From Acanthosepion esculentum (taxonomy: Eukaryota; Mollusca; Cephalopoda; Sepiida; Sepiidae), in assembly GCA_964036315.1 (NCBI GenBank), contig OZ038498.1:13345350-13409349 (forward strand): 64,000 bases of DNA. The letters are read 5' to 3'. Position numbers and translations under genes: made by a program. The notes under the pieces are model-generated. The model saw only the letters and a program-made list of their open reading frames with translations, ran no database searches and was not told the origin of the DNA. This document shows positions 24,566 to 35,762 of this stretch, in pieces. Every line of letters begins with the position of its first letter. Position 1 is the first letter of the stretch.

Positions 24566-24770
24566 CTACCTCTTCATCACCAAGGCCCATTGGAACAGTT
24601 GGTATGGTGTTTGCTTGACAACCTAACTGTCAGGGTTTCAATTCTCGGTAGTGGATGCGCACTGCTGATGAGTCCCAAATATAGGACGAAACGGCTGTCC
24701 AGTGCTTTCTGCATTCTGTTGAGGTTTCAGACTCGATGAATCACTTATATATATATATATATATATATTT
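24566..24770 (+). mobile_element. SINE-like element: tRNA-like head plus hammerhead ribozyme
   Basis: Box A (tggaacagttgg, 24591-24602) and box B (gtttcaattct, 24635-24645) are spaced 32 nt apart, as in tRNA-type pol III promoters. The ribozyme starts 7 nt after box B. The element runs into a (TA)n tail at 24748-24769. ttgagtctga near its start and tcagactcga near its end are inverted repeats with one mismatch. Outer boundaries are estimated. Confidence 0.6.
24653..24716 (+). ncRNA. Hammerhead ribozyme, type I with minimal helix III
   Basis: Core: CTGATGA (24665-24671), helix II GTCC/GGAC (24672-24675 with 24684-24687, 8-nt loop), GAAA (24688-24691). Helix III is only A-U and C-G closing a GGCT loop (24691-24698). 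The cleavage triplet is GTC, so cleavage is predicted after C24699. Helix I pairs GCACTG (24659-24664) with CAGTGC (24700-24705), then after an internal loop GGATGC (24653-24658) with GCATTC (24711-24716, one G-U). Every conserved core base is present. Such short-helix-III forms are known from Penelope-like elements, retrozymes and schistosome SINE-like repeats. Confidence 0.88.
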
Positions 24771-25072
24771 AACAAGATTTGTGTTTCATTTTTATTGTAT
24801 TTTCCCAATTTTGTGAATAAGATGTTGTACATCAAGATGAAAATTATGGGTAAACTGACTAAAGTTGATGTTTTGTTCTGTTCTTGTTTGTTTACTTCCA
24901 ATTATTTCAGTTATTATCAAGTACCGGATGCTCTCAGTATGATCAACAGGATATTAATTCAAATATACGCATATGATAGACGTAATATATATAGAAGTTG
25001 GCTAAATAAAAACAAAATCTTTAAGAAAGACAAAGAAAGCAACAAAGAGTAAATGACAAAAATGTTGGAAAT
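24771..25072. other. Intron DNA, nothing recognised
   Basis: No repeat or exon found. Confidence 0.5.
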
Positions 25073-25636
25073 GTGTGCAAATTAATTGAAACAACCACTT
25101 TAGTTTTATTTCTTTTACCCTATGGTCAGTTTTAGACCCACTGGAGTGAAAGGGTGTAATCGGCTTCTATTTTTCCCCCTCATATTAGGTCATTTGCAGT
25201 GGTGTGCAGTAAGATGAATTTGTTTTGAGGGTCTCTCATGTAACTTGTGCGGCTCTGAAAAATATTGCGTCATCCATGATTCCATCAGATTTTTATCATG
25301 CCCAGACACTATTGTCTTAACTGTTGATTAGTTGTCCTACAGCCATTGTCTGCGATGGGCATTACTACAAGGAAGTTTATGAAAATTGTAACGCTGCATG
25401 AACATACTGGCAAGCCTTACCACTGAGCAAATTAAAGTACTATAGACTGGCCGGAAACTCTCCTGATTTAATTCCAATCGAGAATCTGTGGTCAATCTAC
25501 AATGAACGACTTTATCAAATGGATATACCAAGTACTAACATGTGTACTAGGTCATGTTTCATTGGAAAAATACAGAAAAAAAAGTAAATAATAATGGAAT
25601 TATTTGTTTCGTTTCAATAAATTTGCACAAAGGTGT
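25073..25636 (+). mobile_element. Tc1-like transposon remnant with both termini
   Basis: Left end gtgcaaattaattgaaacaa and right end inverse (ttgcacaaaggtgta). Inside, near 25445-25530, DWPGNSPDLIPIENLW is the third catalytic block of a Tc1-type DDE transposase (Glu present). The rest of the gene is lost or frameshifted. It is a sister of 39951-40486. Confidence 0.75.
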
Positions 25637-26106
25637 AAATACAAAAAGCCAGAAAAACAATTTGCTTCATCTATAAGGAAAAATAACAAATAATTTAAAT
25701 AATTTCATAATCTTTATCAATTCACAACATTTAATAAAAAGCAAAAAGAAACGCTGAAACAAAATTTCCTTTCTTTTTAGTCTGACATTTCAAAATGTTC
25801 ATTATTAGAAGAATCCAATGAAGACCATGCATTGTTATTAAGATAAAACATAAATCCAATTTTTGATGTGTTAGTGAGTAGAAATCGCTAAATAAATGAT
25901 TTTTTATTTGTTCATGCATATAGCAGAAGAAGAATCAACAGGGATTTGATTTTGAGTCCATTTCAATCAATCACTTGCACATTATGCAACAAAACATGTG
26001 ACCAACTAAATTTGATGAAAAATTTCACATTAACTTCAATGTAGACATTTGTGTTTAAACACGAAAAAAAAATACAGAAAAGCGTACAAAGAGAAAGACA
26101 CGAAAT
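25637..26106. other. Intron DNA, nothing recognised
   Basis: AT-rich, no repeats. Confidence 0.5.
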
Positions 26107-27362
26107 AGTATAAAAAGTAATTTACATCAGATTGAACTTTGGCATTCTAATAAAAGTTTTCTAAAAGATTTCATCTCCTTTTTTTTATACCTTGTTACAT
26201 ACTGACCTTATATACACCTGGTCTACTTAATTAAGGGTGAAGCCATATAAATGTTACAAAATTAGTATAAAAAGTAATTTACATCAGATTGAACTTTGGC
26301 ATTCTAATAAAAGTTTTCTAAAAGATTTCATCTCCTTTTTTTTATACCTTGTTACATACTGACCTTATATACACCTGGTCTACTTAATTAAGGGTGAAGC
26401 CATATAAATGTTACAAAATTAGTATAAAAAGTAATTTACATCAGATTGAACTTTGGCATTCTAATAAAAGTTTTCTAAAAGATTTCATCTCCTTTTTTTT
26501 ATACCTTGTTACATACTGACCTTATATACACCTGGTCTACTTAATTAAGGGTGAAGCCATATAAATGTTACAAAATTAGTATAAAAAGTAATTTACATCA
26601 GATTGAACTTTGGCATTCTAATAAAAGTTTTCTAAAAGATTTCATCTCCTTTTTGTTACACCTTGTTACATACTGACCTTATATACACCTGGTCTACTTA
26701 ATTAAGGGTGAAGCCATATAAATGTTACAAAATTAGTATAAAAAGTAATTTACATCAGATTGAACTTTGGCATTCTAATAAAAGTTTTCTAAAAGATTTC
26801 ATCTCCTTTTTGTTATACCTTGTTACATACTGACCTTATATACACCTGGTCTACTTAATTAAGGGTGAAGCCATATAAATGTTACAAAATTAGTATAAAA
26901 AGTAATTTACATCAGATTGAACTTTGGCATTCTAATAAAAGTTTTCTAAAAGATTTCATCTCCTTTTTGTTATACCTTGTTACATACTGACCTTATATAC
27001 ACCTGGTCTACTTAATTAAGGGTGAAGCCATATAAATGTTACAAAATTAGTATAAAAAGTAATTTACATCAGATTGAACTTTGGCATTCTAATAAAAGTT
27101 TTCTAAAAGATTTCATCTCCTTTTTGTTATACCTTGTTACATACTGACCTTATATACACCTGGTCTACTTAATTAAGGGTGAAGCCATATAAATGTTACA
27201 AAATTAGTATAAAAAGTAATTTACATCAGATTGAACTTTGGCATTCTAATAAAAGTTTTCTAAAAGATTTCATCTCCTTTTTGTTATACCTTGTTACATA
27301 CTGACCTTATATACACCTGGTCTACTTAATTAAGGGTGAAGCCATATAAATGTTACAGAATT
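26107..27362. repeat. 157-bp tandem repeat, eight copies
   Basis: Units start at 26107, 26264, 26421, 26578, 26735, 26892, 27049 and 27206 (agtataaaaagtaatttaca). Copies are nearly identical. A diagnostic site changes along the array: copies 1-3 read ttttttttatacc, copy 4 tttttgttacacc, copies 5-8 tttttgttatacc. Confidence 0.97.
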
Positions 27363-28123
27363 GGTGCTTAAAACGTCATTGGAGATTAGATATGACATTT
27401 GGAATTGGGAACCAAACAACAAAATGAAGTTTGGTCGCACTGAAGAGCACGGATAAGACTGGCTCCTGAATAAACATTTTCTCTCAAATTCTTGTGTGTG
27501 TTATTTTATATTAAGAGAGAGAATTTAAGCACTAGATCCTGTGCAGTGCGCAAGAGTTAATGCTGAGTAGAAGGCTGCATCAAAAGAAGCAAAGCAACAG
27601 CTGTACGTTGCCAATCCAAAGAATAGGACCACTAAAAAAACAAAACAAAAAAAAACACAATTTCCATCCCCAAACAATCTTGGAATGATTCCTAACATAT
27701 AGACACACAGGAGATACCTCATTGTTGTAGAATGGTAAGCAATCTGGACTTGTAGATCATTTTTGTGGGTTCAGTAACTATATTTGCTGTCCCATACTCT
27801 TGTTTGTATTTAACTAAGCTTAGTAAATAATAAGTATATACCTAAGATTTATTCACTGAAATAATGAATGGAAAAAAATGGAAATTTTAAATGTTCAAAA
27901 ATCAGTAATTCTTTTTTGTTGAGTTAATGCTTTTTCATCAGAAGCATTGTAATCATCACTATGGTCACAATCACAATCAATCCAGTCATCATCATCAGCA
28001 GCAGCAGCATGTGAATGCAAGCAAATAGCAATTCTGCTAAGAAATTAAAATGAGCAGAGCTACAAATTACTAAATTCTACAAAGAATAAGGTTTAACGGC
28101 AAAATTTCCGACTCTTAACATAC
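27363..28123. other. Sequence right of the 157-bp array; possible LTR-element leader, then intron
   Basis: The array ends in gttaca followed by gaattggtgcttaaaacgtc. A tggtgc-type string right after a terminal ACA resembles a primer-binding site of an LTR retroelement. Farther on, gaataaacattttctctcaa (about 27467) resembles an R/U5 region. Weak evidence. Confidence 0.3.
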
Positions 28124-28243
28124 CTGGTGTGGGCTCAGTATCATGGTCAGCCCAGTTCTGCAACACCCTGAAAGATGGTGATGGAATGTGCTTTCCCTTG
28201 TAGCGGATGGAGGCTTCACAGTAATTACCTACTTGACCTGAAT
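28124..28243 (-). CDS. PDZ-LIM gene exon 5: GKHIPSPSFRVLQ cassette
   Basis: A 120-nt exon with acceptor TTTCTCTAG and donor CACCAG/GTATGT. It reads SGQVGNYCEASIRYKGKHIP then SPSFRVLQNWADHDTEPTP. It is symmetric phase 1-1. Residues VGNY through LQNWA align position by position with the 21.1 kb exon (VGNYVDTSIRYRGKHIPSPS, then FKLLKAWA), so the two are the closest paralogous pair in the gene. Unlike that partner it lacks the acidic N-terminal extension. Confidence 0.9.
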
Positions 28244-28800
28244 CTAGAGAAAGGCAAAAGAATAAAAAAGGCTTTCAATCTCGGGTAACCAGGGTGAAAA
28301 CTCTAACATAACCAAGAGCAATTGCTTGACTGCAAATATTCTGGAAATTGCTTTAGAGTTTGTTTTTTTGAGAGTATTATAGGAGTTCAGTTGACAGAAT
28401 AAATCAGTTGGTGAAGATCATGTAGCTGATGAACCAATGCATGTGACAGAATGGAAAAATTCATTCTATACAGATAGAATTCTGATAATGTTTCTTATTT
28501 GTTATTAAAAATGGTTTTAAAAATGCACATAAAAATCATAGCAAAAGTAACAAATTTAATTTTAAAATTTCTTGAATTTTCATAACTGCAGATTTCCTTT
28601 TCCGGAACACTGGCCAAACCCTGCAAAAGCTTCTGTATCAATATTGTATCAATAATATTGTATCAATAATATTGTATCAATAATATTTTAAACTAAGCTT
28701 TTAATCTTAATTTTTGACCTTGTTCAATATGTTTAACTGATATATTTTTTCTATAGTAACAAATTAAATTATAACAATTTTATGCATATTATTTGACTAA
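28244..28800. other. Intron DNA with a small minisatellite
   Basis: attgtatcaataat is repeated about four times at 28628-28685. Confidence 0.6.
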
Positions 28801-29105
28801 GGCATGATGGAGTAATGGATAGTGGCTTGGATTGAGGAATCGGAGAGCTGAGTTCAAATTCCACTTGAATCCGTTACATTCACTTACATGCTAATACCCT
28901 TCAGACTCCTCCTCTTCTTCTCCCCCCCAGCTATGGGTAAGTAGCAGGACAGACCAAGTTCTATAGCCTTGGATGGTAACTGGTCTACCACAGAAAGAAG
29001 TGGCAACCTACTGCATGAAAAAAAATCTGCCTTGTCAGTCATGTATCGAAAGATACATGATCGCCTAAGCATGTATCAAGTATGGCGCATAACTGACTGA
29101 CTGAT
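28801..29105 (+). mobile_element. tRNA-derived SINE, copy 4
   Basis: Starts ggcatgatggagtaatgg, has box B gagttcaaattcc, and ends ctgactgactga as copy 2 does. Confidence 0.88.
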
Positions 29106-29379
29106 TTGAACAAGTATCTTTATTTGTTTTTTATCTTAACATTTTCATCAATATACTCTTCTTGTTGCATCCAATGCACTTTCAAAGCTCTTTAATGCAT
29201 TTAGCACTAATGATTTCTTTTTAATGCTATGCGTAGGCCAAGAACAGAACAATGTGGATTCCCCAGAGATTAAATAGTGTCGATGGAGAAAACGTATGCA
29301 TCACAGCAGTGTGTAGAAGACAAAATAAAAGTACAGGAAGAATTTCAGAAAAGGAAATGTTAATTGGCACTGAATGCAT

Positions 29380-29899
29380 TACCATATTTTCCAGCTTACA
29401 AGACACTGCAGCTTGGAAGAAGCACCCTGATATCAGAAAGAAATTTCTAAAAAAAAAAAAGTCCTTCTCATACAACAACACATTCACCATGCATCCCCTC
29501 ACGTACTGGTGCCACATATTGTTTACATTAATCAGGCACCCGATTTTGTTTGTGCGGCAATGACATACTACTCAAGAGCAGAAAGGATCCTACTGCTACT
29601 AGTAAACAGAGGATGTTTAATCTTGTGGCTCGGCTCCAGGAAGGTTTATAGTCTTGGAAATATTTGTAACAGCTAAGTACTGAGGTTACATCATAGAAAA
29701 GTCTGAATTAGATAGCTAACATTATAGTGCAATTACTCAACATACAAATCCACGTCCCTATCAGTCAAGCCAATTAGGTGACCGTCCAAGCGTACTTGAA
29801 CCTGGGCGTTGCCATACATTTGTCTTGGAAGATGCACATGTAATTTTTATGTTACTTTTTAGAAAAAATAGTGCATCTTGTAAGCTGGAAAATACAGTA
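29380..29899. mobile_element. Non-autonomous TIR element, 520 bp
   Basis: Left end taccatattttccagcttac, right end inverse of tactgtattttccagcttac, sharing about 22 of 24 terminal bases. Internally both ends carry a second inverted similarity (cttggaag..gcaccc versus tgcacatcttccaag). No transposase. A left end of the same family sits at 5117. Confidence 0.75.
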
Positions 29900-30737
29900 A
29901 TGCTTTTCTTTTCCATTGTCTCAATAAGAATACCACAGACTGATAAGTTTATCAAACCAAGAAGCAAAGTCTGAGAGCACTTTCAGGTGAGACCGGAGAA
30001 ACCCATCAGAGAATCAAACATTGGTACATAATAAGAAAAACTCTAACTGCCAGAAATTATTCAGTTGAGCATTGGCATTTTCACACAGAATTCAAATCTA
30101 CACTAAGTTTCTTTATGCACTCTTCTTCTGCTGCATCTTTTATTATTATAGATTTTTCAGCACAATTCCTTGTTTGTGTTCATCTTGTCTGGTTTTCATA
30201 CATCTACACATTGAAAGCCCCTTCCCCAACTGAGAAAAACACTGGTGTTATATAGCTCTCCCTGTCCCAGACCCATGCTGACTATTGGCTAATAGCTACC
30301 CAGTATCGTTCATATGCAAATAGCACCACCTACTCTAAGTAGAAGGTCTTCTCTCAACAGCCCATTGTGGAAGGGGAAATAACTCTTGGTACTTACAGCA
30401 CCACATACAACCAACTTGGAGTCTTTTATCGGGCTGAGCTGATTCTCTGTTACAGAATTCAAATTCATAACCTTTGGCTGAAAGACTGTGATAAAAACAA
30501 CAAGATTAAGATCCTAGTCTGAATAATATGTGAAATAATGAAAACTAGCAGTATAACCCATCTTTGACCGGGTCTTTCATTACAGGAAATTTTTGCCGTT
30601 CAATTGGAGCAGTTTAAGTTTAAAGTTAACCCTCCCAAAAATCAATATTAGTAATAACATTTGGGTGCAACTGAGGCACATCCCCAAAATGGGGGAGTTA
30701 ACAATTTGAATGGGGGGAGGTGGGTCCCTGAAAAGAG
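29900..30737. other. Intron DNA with possible tRNA-like segment
   Basis: Read on the minus strand, 30400-30490 includes aggttatgaatttgaattc, which resembles a box B context; too weak to name a SINE. Confidence 0.35.
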
Positions 30738-31342
30738 AACTGTATAATAATAAATAATATTATTGTATTAATTTAAACTATTTTTATTAAAGTTTTTATG
30801 AAAGTTATATATCCAAGAACAGATAGTAAATAGTAAAATGTTGCTGAGAGTTATAATGGACAGGAAGTAGTGGAGAGCCATTGTCGTCAACAATTTGGAC
30901 TCAAAAGCAGCACTGAAGAATTGTCTACCAAACAAAAGAATTTCATCAAAATCAGATGAAAACTGTGGAAACGCATAAACAACATCTGATCACACACACA
31001 CACAAACACACACATTTTGAGAATTATAGATATAGATATAATTAATTATATAAATTTAACTGTATAATAATAAATAATATTATTGTCATTTTTATGAAAG
31101 ATATATATCCAAGAACAGATAGTAAATAGTAAAACGTTGCTGAGAGTTATAATTGACAGGAAGTAGTGGAGAGCCAATGTCACCAACAATTTGGACTCAA
31201 AACCGGCACTGAAGAGTTATCTATCAAACAAAAAAAAATTCATCGAAATCGGATGGAAACTGTGAAAATACATAAACAACATCCAATCATGCACACACAT
31301 ACATACACACAAACGCATTTTAAGAATTTTAGATATAGATCC
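30738..31342 (+). repeat. Direct duplication of an RTE-like 3' tail, two copies of about 300 bp
   Basis: aactgtataataataaataa starts both copies (about 30738 and 31057), and both end with a CA-rich run then gaattatagatatagat or gaattttagatatagat. The order (tcgaaatcggatgg..aactgtg, then CA repeats, then tagatatagat) resembles the 3' tails of RTE-type LINEs and dependent SINEs. Confidence 0.6.
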
Positions 31343-31453
31343 TTATTTTCAGAACTTGAAGCAGTTTTATTATATTGAACAATACTTTTCAGTGATAAAG
31401 AGAATATTCAGTTGAACATCAACCAAAATGAGTATTTAGTCAGAGTATTGAAA

Positions 31454-31525
<72 letters not shown>

Positions 31526-32009
31526 TAGGGAGAGAGAAGAAGAGAAGAAGGTAGGGGTAAATTTACCTCAACTTATCAAGTCCATATTTAAAAAAAAAAA
31601 CTTTTATTAAAGAAATAGGTTTGATTATAAAATATGTGGAAAATGTGCCGTTTACAGTTGAAACTTTTATTTTAATTGCTCATGATTTTGTTTGGAGTTT
31701 CTTAGATTTAAGGAAGTCAGGAAGAGTGTTACTGCAGCATCAGACAGGTGTTTCAATTCCTATTAAGGTGAGTTGGTATCTTCAAGAATGAATTTTTAGT
31801 GCTGGTTGGAAGGAGAATTGCAGAAGATAAATGCTGTATATTGTGTCAAATTTATTGGAAAATGGTGCAAGTGATGGTGCAAGTGATGAAGACATTTAAA
31901 CATGACAGCACAGTGACATGAAAAAGTAGGCAAACATTTTCAATGATTTACAAGACACAAACATAGAAAATATTAAAGAAGGAAAAAACAAAGATACATA
32001 TGAAAGTCT
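31343..32009. other. Intron DNA with (TG)n
   Basis: About 37 tg dinucleotides at 31451-31524; nothing else recognised. Confidence 0.7.
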
Positions 32010-32652
32010 TTAAAATCTTGGAAGTTCACATACCTTGGCTCCACCATATCACTGACAACCTCTCCTTAGATGCAGAGATTGTCAAGAGAATTGGGAAGAC
32101 AGCCAAAACCCTTGTGTGCCTCACAACACGTGTTTTGACCAATACTAGCTGACGGTGAAAACCAAGATGGCAGCTCTATGGCAGCGAGGCTTGGACCACA
32201 TATGCCAGGCAAGAAAGGTGTCTGAAGACCTGTCACATGAGAAGCATCTGCTACATTCTGGGAATAGCATGGCAAGACAAGGTGCCCAACACTGAGGTCC
32301 TGTCTCGAGCAGGTCTGTCCAGCCTGTTCACACTGCTCAGGCAGTGTAGATTTCATTGGTTATGGAGAGCTGGCCTCTGGAAGGAGACCAGTGGGGCGGC
32401 TACAGATGCAATACAGCAATGTCATGAGGTGCGAAATGAAAGCTGTAAACATCAACACAGAGTCCTGGGAGAGCCCGGCAGCCATACAATCCAAATGGAG
32501 AGGAACCCTGACAAAACTTAACTCAGGGGAGGAGAAGCTGACACAAGTTGCCATGGAAAGTGGGCCCGCAGAAAGCAAAGTGACAGCTCCAACAGACCAG
32601 AAACAGAATACATATGTGACCTTTGCAACAGAGAGTGTCACTCATACATAAA
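32010..32652 (+). mobile_element. Non-LTR retrotransposon, reverse transcriptase C-terminal end, decayed
   Basis: Fragments in shifting frames read FTYLGST, DNLSLDAEIVKRIGKTAKTL, SEAWTTYARQERCLKTCHMR, SICYILGIAWQDKVPNTEVL, SRAGLSSLFTLLRQCRFHWL, INTESWE, WRGTLTK and, at the end, CDLCNRECHS, a zinc-finger-like knuckle. This is the standard order of post-catalytic blocks in a LINE family with a C-terminal CCHC/C2H2 motif. A stop-containing gap replaces the usual YNACV..LLYG block. Confidence 0.85.
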
Positions 32653-33712
32653 AAAAAACTTCTAATTAAAAAACATTGGTCAGAGAATAAAATTGGAATT
32701 CTGAAAACTCAAGAAACAATTTTGAGGGCAGCAAGAAATTGCGTATTTGAAAAGTTTACTTCTACTTCATTGCCAAGGATTAAAACAGTAAACACATGAG
32801 TAGATATTTTGTTAAAATCATTTTATAGAAGAGCTTAAAACAGACGACAAAGTTATGTAAACCAAAGAAATCGATAACATTGTCAAGATTTAAAAAGAAG
32901 AGAAAACTTGTTAAACTTAGAGAAAGCTGGAAGGTTAAAGTTGTGCAGGGAAAAATGTCAATGAGAAGGAAAGAACTAGAAGAAACTGATGAAAAGTTAA
33001 AAATAAAAAAGAAACTGTTGGAGGGGGGAAAATATATTGATTGGCATGCATTAAAGAGAGAAAAAACAAAAGCATTGCATATTTGTAAAAAAAAACAAAA
33101 AATAAGAAAAAAGAACTGAAAACATTAATGGAAAAAGAATGAAACTACTATAAATAAGTGAAGGAATTTGGTAAATGAATAGTCCTAAGTTTTTTTATAG
33201 AAAGTTGTTTGGTTTGTTTTACTATCAACCTGAATAATTTATTTAATGCCAACAAGATTTTTATAGCTGGTAATATTTTTTTAAAAATGTATTTGTTGTA
33301 GCATACCTACAGACAATAATGGGTATGTCCCCATTCACATAAATAAAGTAGTAAATACTGTATGTTGGTCTGCAGTTGGAGATTCATTGTGGAATTCACT
33401 TCACTCACTTCTAGAAGTTGACTACTACTATTATGTGCCACTGGTGAATCTTCGTGTCCTAATTATTATTGTTCATTACCAACCTGTCTATATTTACCAA
33501 GCATAGAAATGAATACAATATGGGAATCAGTAATAAGGAGTGCCAGAGAAAAGCAATAATAACAACAAAAGTAGCAATATGAGCTCTGGTAAAAATATAT
33601 AATGATAACAGCAAAAATTGCAATATAAGCACTTGTAAAAAAATGATTGCTGAAGACATTAGGTTTATAATAGCCAGAAATTCATACACAGATGAAGATC
33701 CTCAAGGACACA
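32653..33712. other. Intron DNA; dispersed repeat at 33205-33300
   Basis: Shares gttatttaatgccaacatga-like sequence with 18240-18330. The Lys/Arg-rich 79-residue frame at 32880-33119 has no recognised family. Confidence 0.5.
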
Positions 33713-34030
33713 TAGCACAGTGGATAAAGGCATTGGCTAGATCCAGTGACAGGACCCAAAGAGTGTGAGTTCAATACCCGGTTAAGGCAGTGGAAATTAA
33801 CAGGAGATAACTGATAACTGACATCCATTAGACATTAGGATTGCTGCTAATACTTTTTTCTTCAAAAATGTTTGGTGATAATAATTTTTTACAAAAATGT
33901 GTTGCTGGTATTAAAACCTATTTTTACACTTTCATAGTGCTTTTACCCCAGTTCAGGGGTTAACTATTTGCCCATAGCTGGGACCCTAACAGCTGCTACC
34001 ACCCCAGGTCAAAGTGGACATGGGAATTGT
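33713..34030 (+). mobile_element. tRNA-like repeat followed by dispersed repeat
   Basis: acatagcacagtggataaag (box-A-like) and gtgagttcaatacccgg (box-B-like) match the tRNA-like centre of the 14.5 kb fold-back repeat. The following 33840-34020 matches 18290-18440. Confidence 0.6.
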
Positions 34031-34692
34031 CATTAAATTTGATCCATAAACCTAAAAAATCTTTGAATATCTGTAGTTTCATGCTTCATACTCTGCCTCA
34101 CTTTTTGTTGGTATAATGTTTTTAATCAATTTTAATCATACAAAAATTTAAATTCTGCATGTATCATGTATAAAGCATGGTTGTAATTGGTCAAGGAACT
34201 TTATACTACTAGTAAGAATAGGTATGGAAAGATTGTCATAAATATGGTTTGAGATTAATTAAATCTCCAGCAGAATTTACACAAAAGAATGTAAAATCAT
34301 TGCCAATTACTAACAAATAAATTTATGATAAAAATAAAATGGGGACAATATTTTACTATTGTGGCAACTTGGTAATCATGAAAGAACTTATCACAGAATG
34401 CATGAAGTTTGATATTTTGGTAAAAGTAAAGAGAATCAGTCTTGTAAAATATCTTCACCAGAAGTTTGTATCATTGGTAGAGTTTCCATTGACCATTTAT
34501 CAGGTATTAGACCAAATCTGTTTGCAATCCCCACCTTCACCATCATAAATAAAAAAAAGCATGAATTCAGTTTCTTAATGTGAAAAAATTGAATTTTCAG
34601 AATTTAGTTGATTTTGTTCATCAGAGCTAATTTGTGCAGATTTCATTTGCCAATTAAAGAAAGAATGGTAACAAAGCAGGAAATGAAGTGGA
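34031..34692. other. Intron DNA, nothing recognised
   Basis: No repeat or exon found. Confidence 0.5.
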
Positions 34693-34945
34693 AAAATGTA
34701 TGAAATTAGCAAAAAAATGTATGAAATTCATAAAAATGTATGAAATTAGCAAAAAATGTATGAAATTCTTAAAATGTATGAAATTAGCAAAAATGTATAA
34801 AATCCATAAAAATGTATGAAATTCATAAAAATGTATGAAATTAGCAAAAAATGTATGAAATTAGCAAAAAATGTATGAAATTCATAAAAATATATGAAGT
34901 TAGCAAAAATGTATAAAATCCATAAAAATGTACGAAATTAGGTTG
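34693..34945. repeat. Minisatellite, unit about 19-20 bp
   Basis: aaaaatgtatgaaattagc and aaaaatgtatgaaattcat units alternate about 13 times, close to the donor side of the 35.1 kb exon. Confidence 0.9.
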
Positions 34946-35048
34946 AATTAAAAATCAAATATGCAGTAAAAAAAGTACTGATGAAATTAAAAAAGTTTTT
35001 TGAAAATAAGAAAAAATGCAAACATTTTCATAAATTGTGTTTTCTCAC

Positions 35049-35225
35049 CATCATCTTGTGTGTCTTGTGAAGAGGCATCATCTTGACTGTCAGTGACAGT
35101 CAAGTTCTGAAGCATTTTGAAGGACTTGGAAGGGATGTCATGCTTGCCATGAAGTCCAGAAAAACGCATCTCATCATCTTCTGAATTATGACGCAACAAT
35201 GGATTCTTCTGTTTCTTGCGAGACG
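35049..35225 (-). CDS. PDZ-LIM gene exon 4: HDIPSKSFKMLQ cassette
   Basis: A 177-nt exon with acceptor ATGCATCCAG and donor GATGATG/GTGAGA. The peptide starts SRKKQKNPLLRHNSEDDEM, a basic then acidic stretch, continues FSGLHGKHDIPSKSFKMLQN, the paralogous motif, and ends in a D/Q/S/T-rich tail (DSQDDASSQDTQDD). The order R-[YF]-x-G-[KG]-H-x-IPS-x-SF-K-x-LQ is shared with the 28.2, 21.1 and 15.4 kb exons. It is symmetric phase 1-1. The N-terminal RKKQK could be a phosphoinositide- or nucleus-directing patch, but that is only a guess. Confidence 0.88.
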
Positions 35226-35640
35226 CTGGATGCATTGACAGAGAATAAAAAAAAGAATTTTACTCTTCAACATATAAATTTATGAAAGGTTTATTTTAGA
35301 AACAAGTTTCAAGAGAAAATTACCCAAAAACAGAAATGTAAAATTTTAATTAATGATCTAACATCATTTTTATCTTATTGAAAATGTTTCAAAATCTTTG
35401 TTATTTAAGAATAATTGATACATGGTCGAAAATTATAAAACATACTTCTTATTGAGAATTCTTCAAAAGAATATTATTTATTTTCTAATATTCAGGACAT
35501 TTATAGCCTTCTGTCAGTATTGTTCAGACTTTAATGACCATTGTCCGTTGCTTTACCAGAGAAAAATAAAAAAATATACATAAGTGGTAGTATATAAAAA
35601 GAAAGAGAAAGCTGGAGATATTTTGATATAGAAATATGTA
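35226..35640. other. Intron DNA, nothing recognised
   Basis: No repeat or exon found. Confidence 0.5.
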
Positions 35641-35762
35641 CAGGGTGATTGGAAAATAACTCCCTATTTTATGTATAATGGACTCTCCCGTCTAACTATA
35701 ATTTTTACAAGACAGGAGAGTCCATCATACATAAAATAGGGAGTTACTTTTCAATCACCCTG
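35641..35762. mobile_element. Hairpin MITE, 122 bp, TA-flanked
   Basis: Terminal inverted repeats of about 50-55 bp starting cagggtgattggaaaataac; flanked by TA on both sides. The fragment at 51910-51930 (gacgggagagtccattat) may be a second partial copy. Confidence 0.88.

Noticed and set aside
26107..27362. CRISPR-like regular array
   Set aside because: Units are contiguous 157-bp tandem repeats with no distinct spacers, in animal DNA.
32980..33020. Second hammerhead-like core (ctgatga ... gaaac)
   Set aside because: No helix II pairing between the two blocks and no matching helix I.
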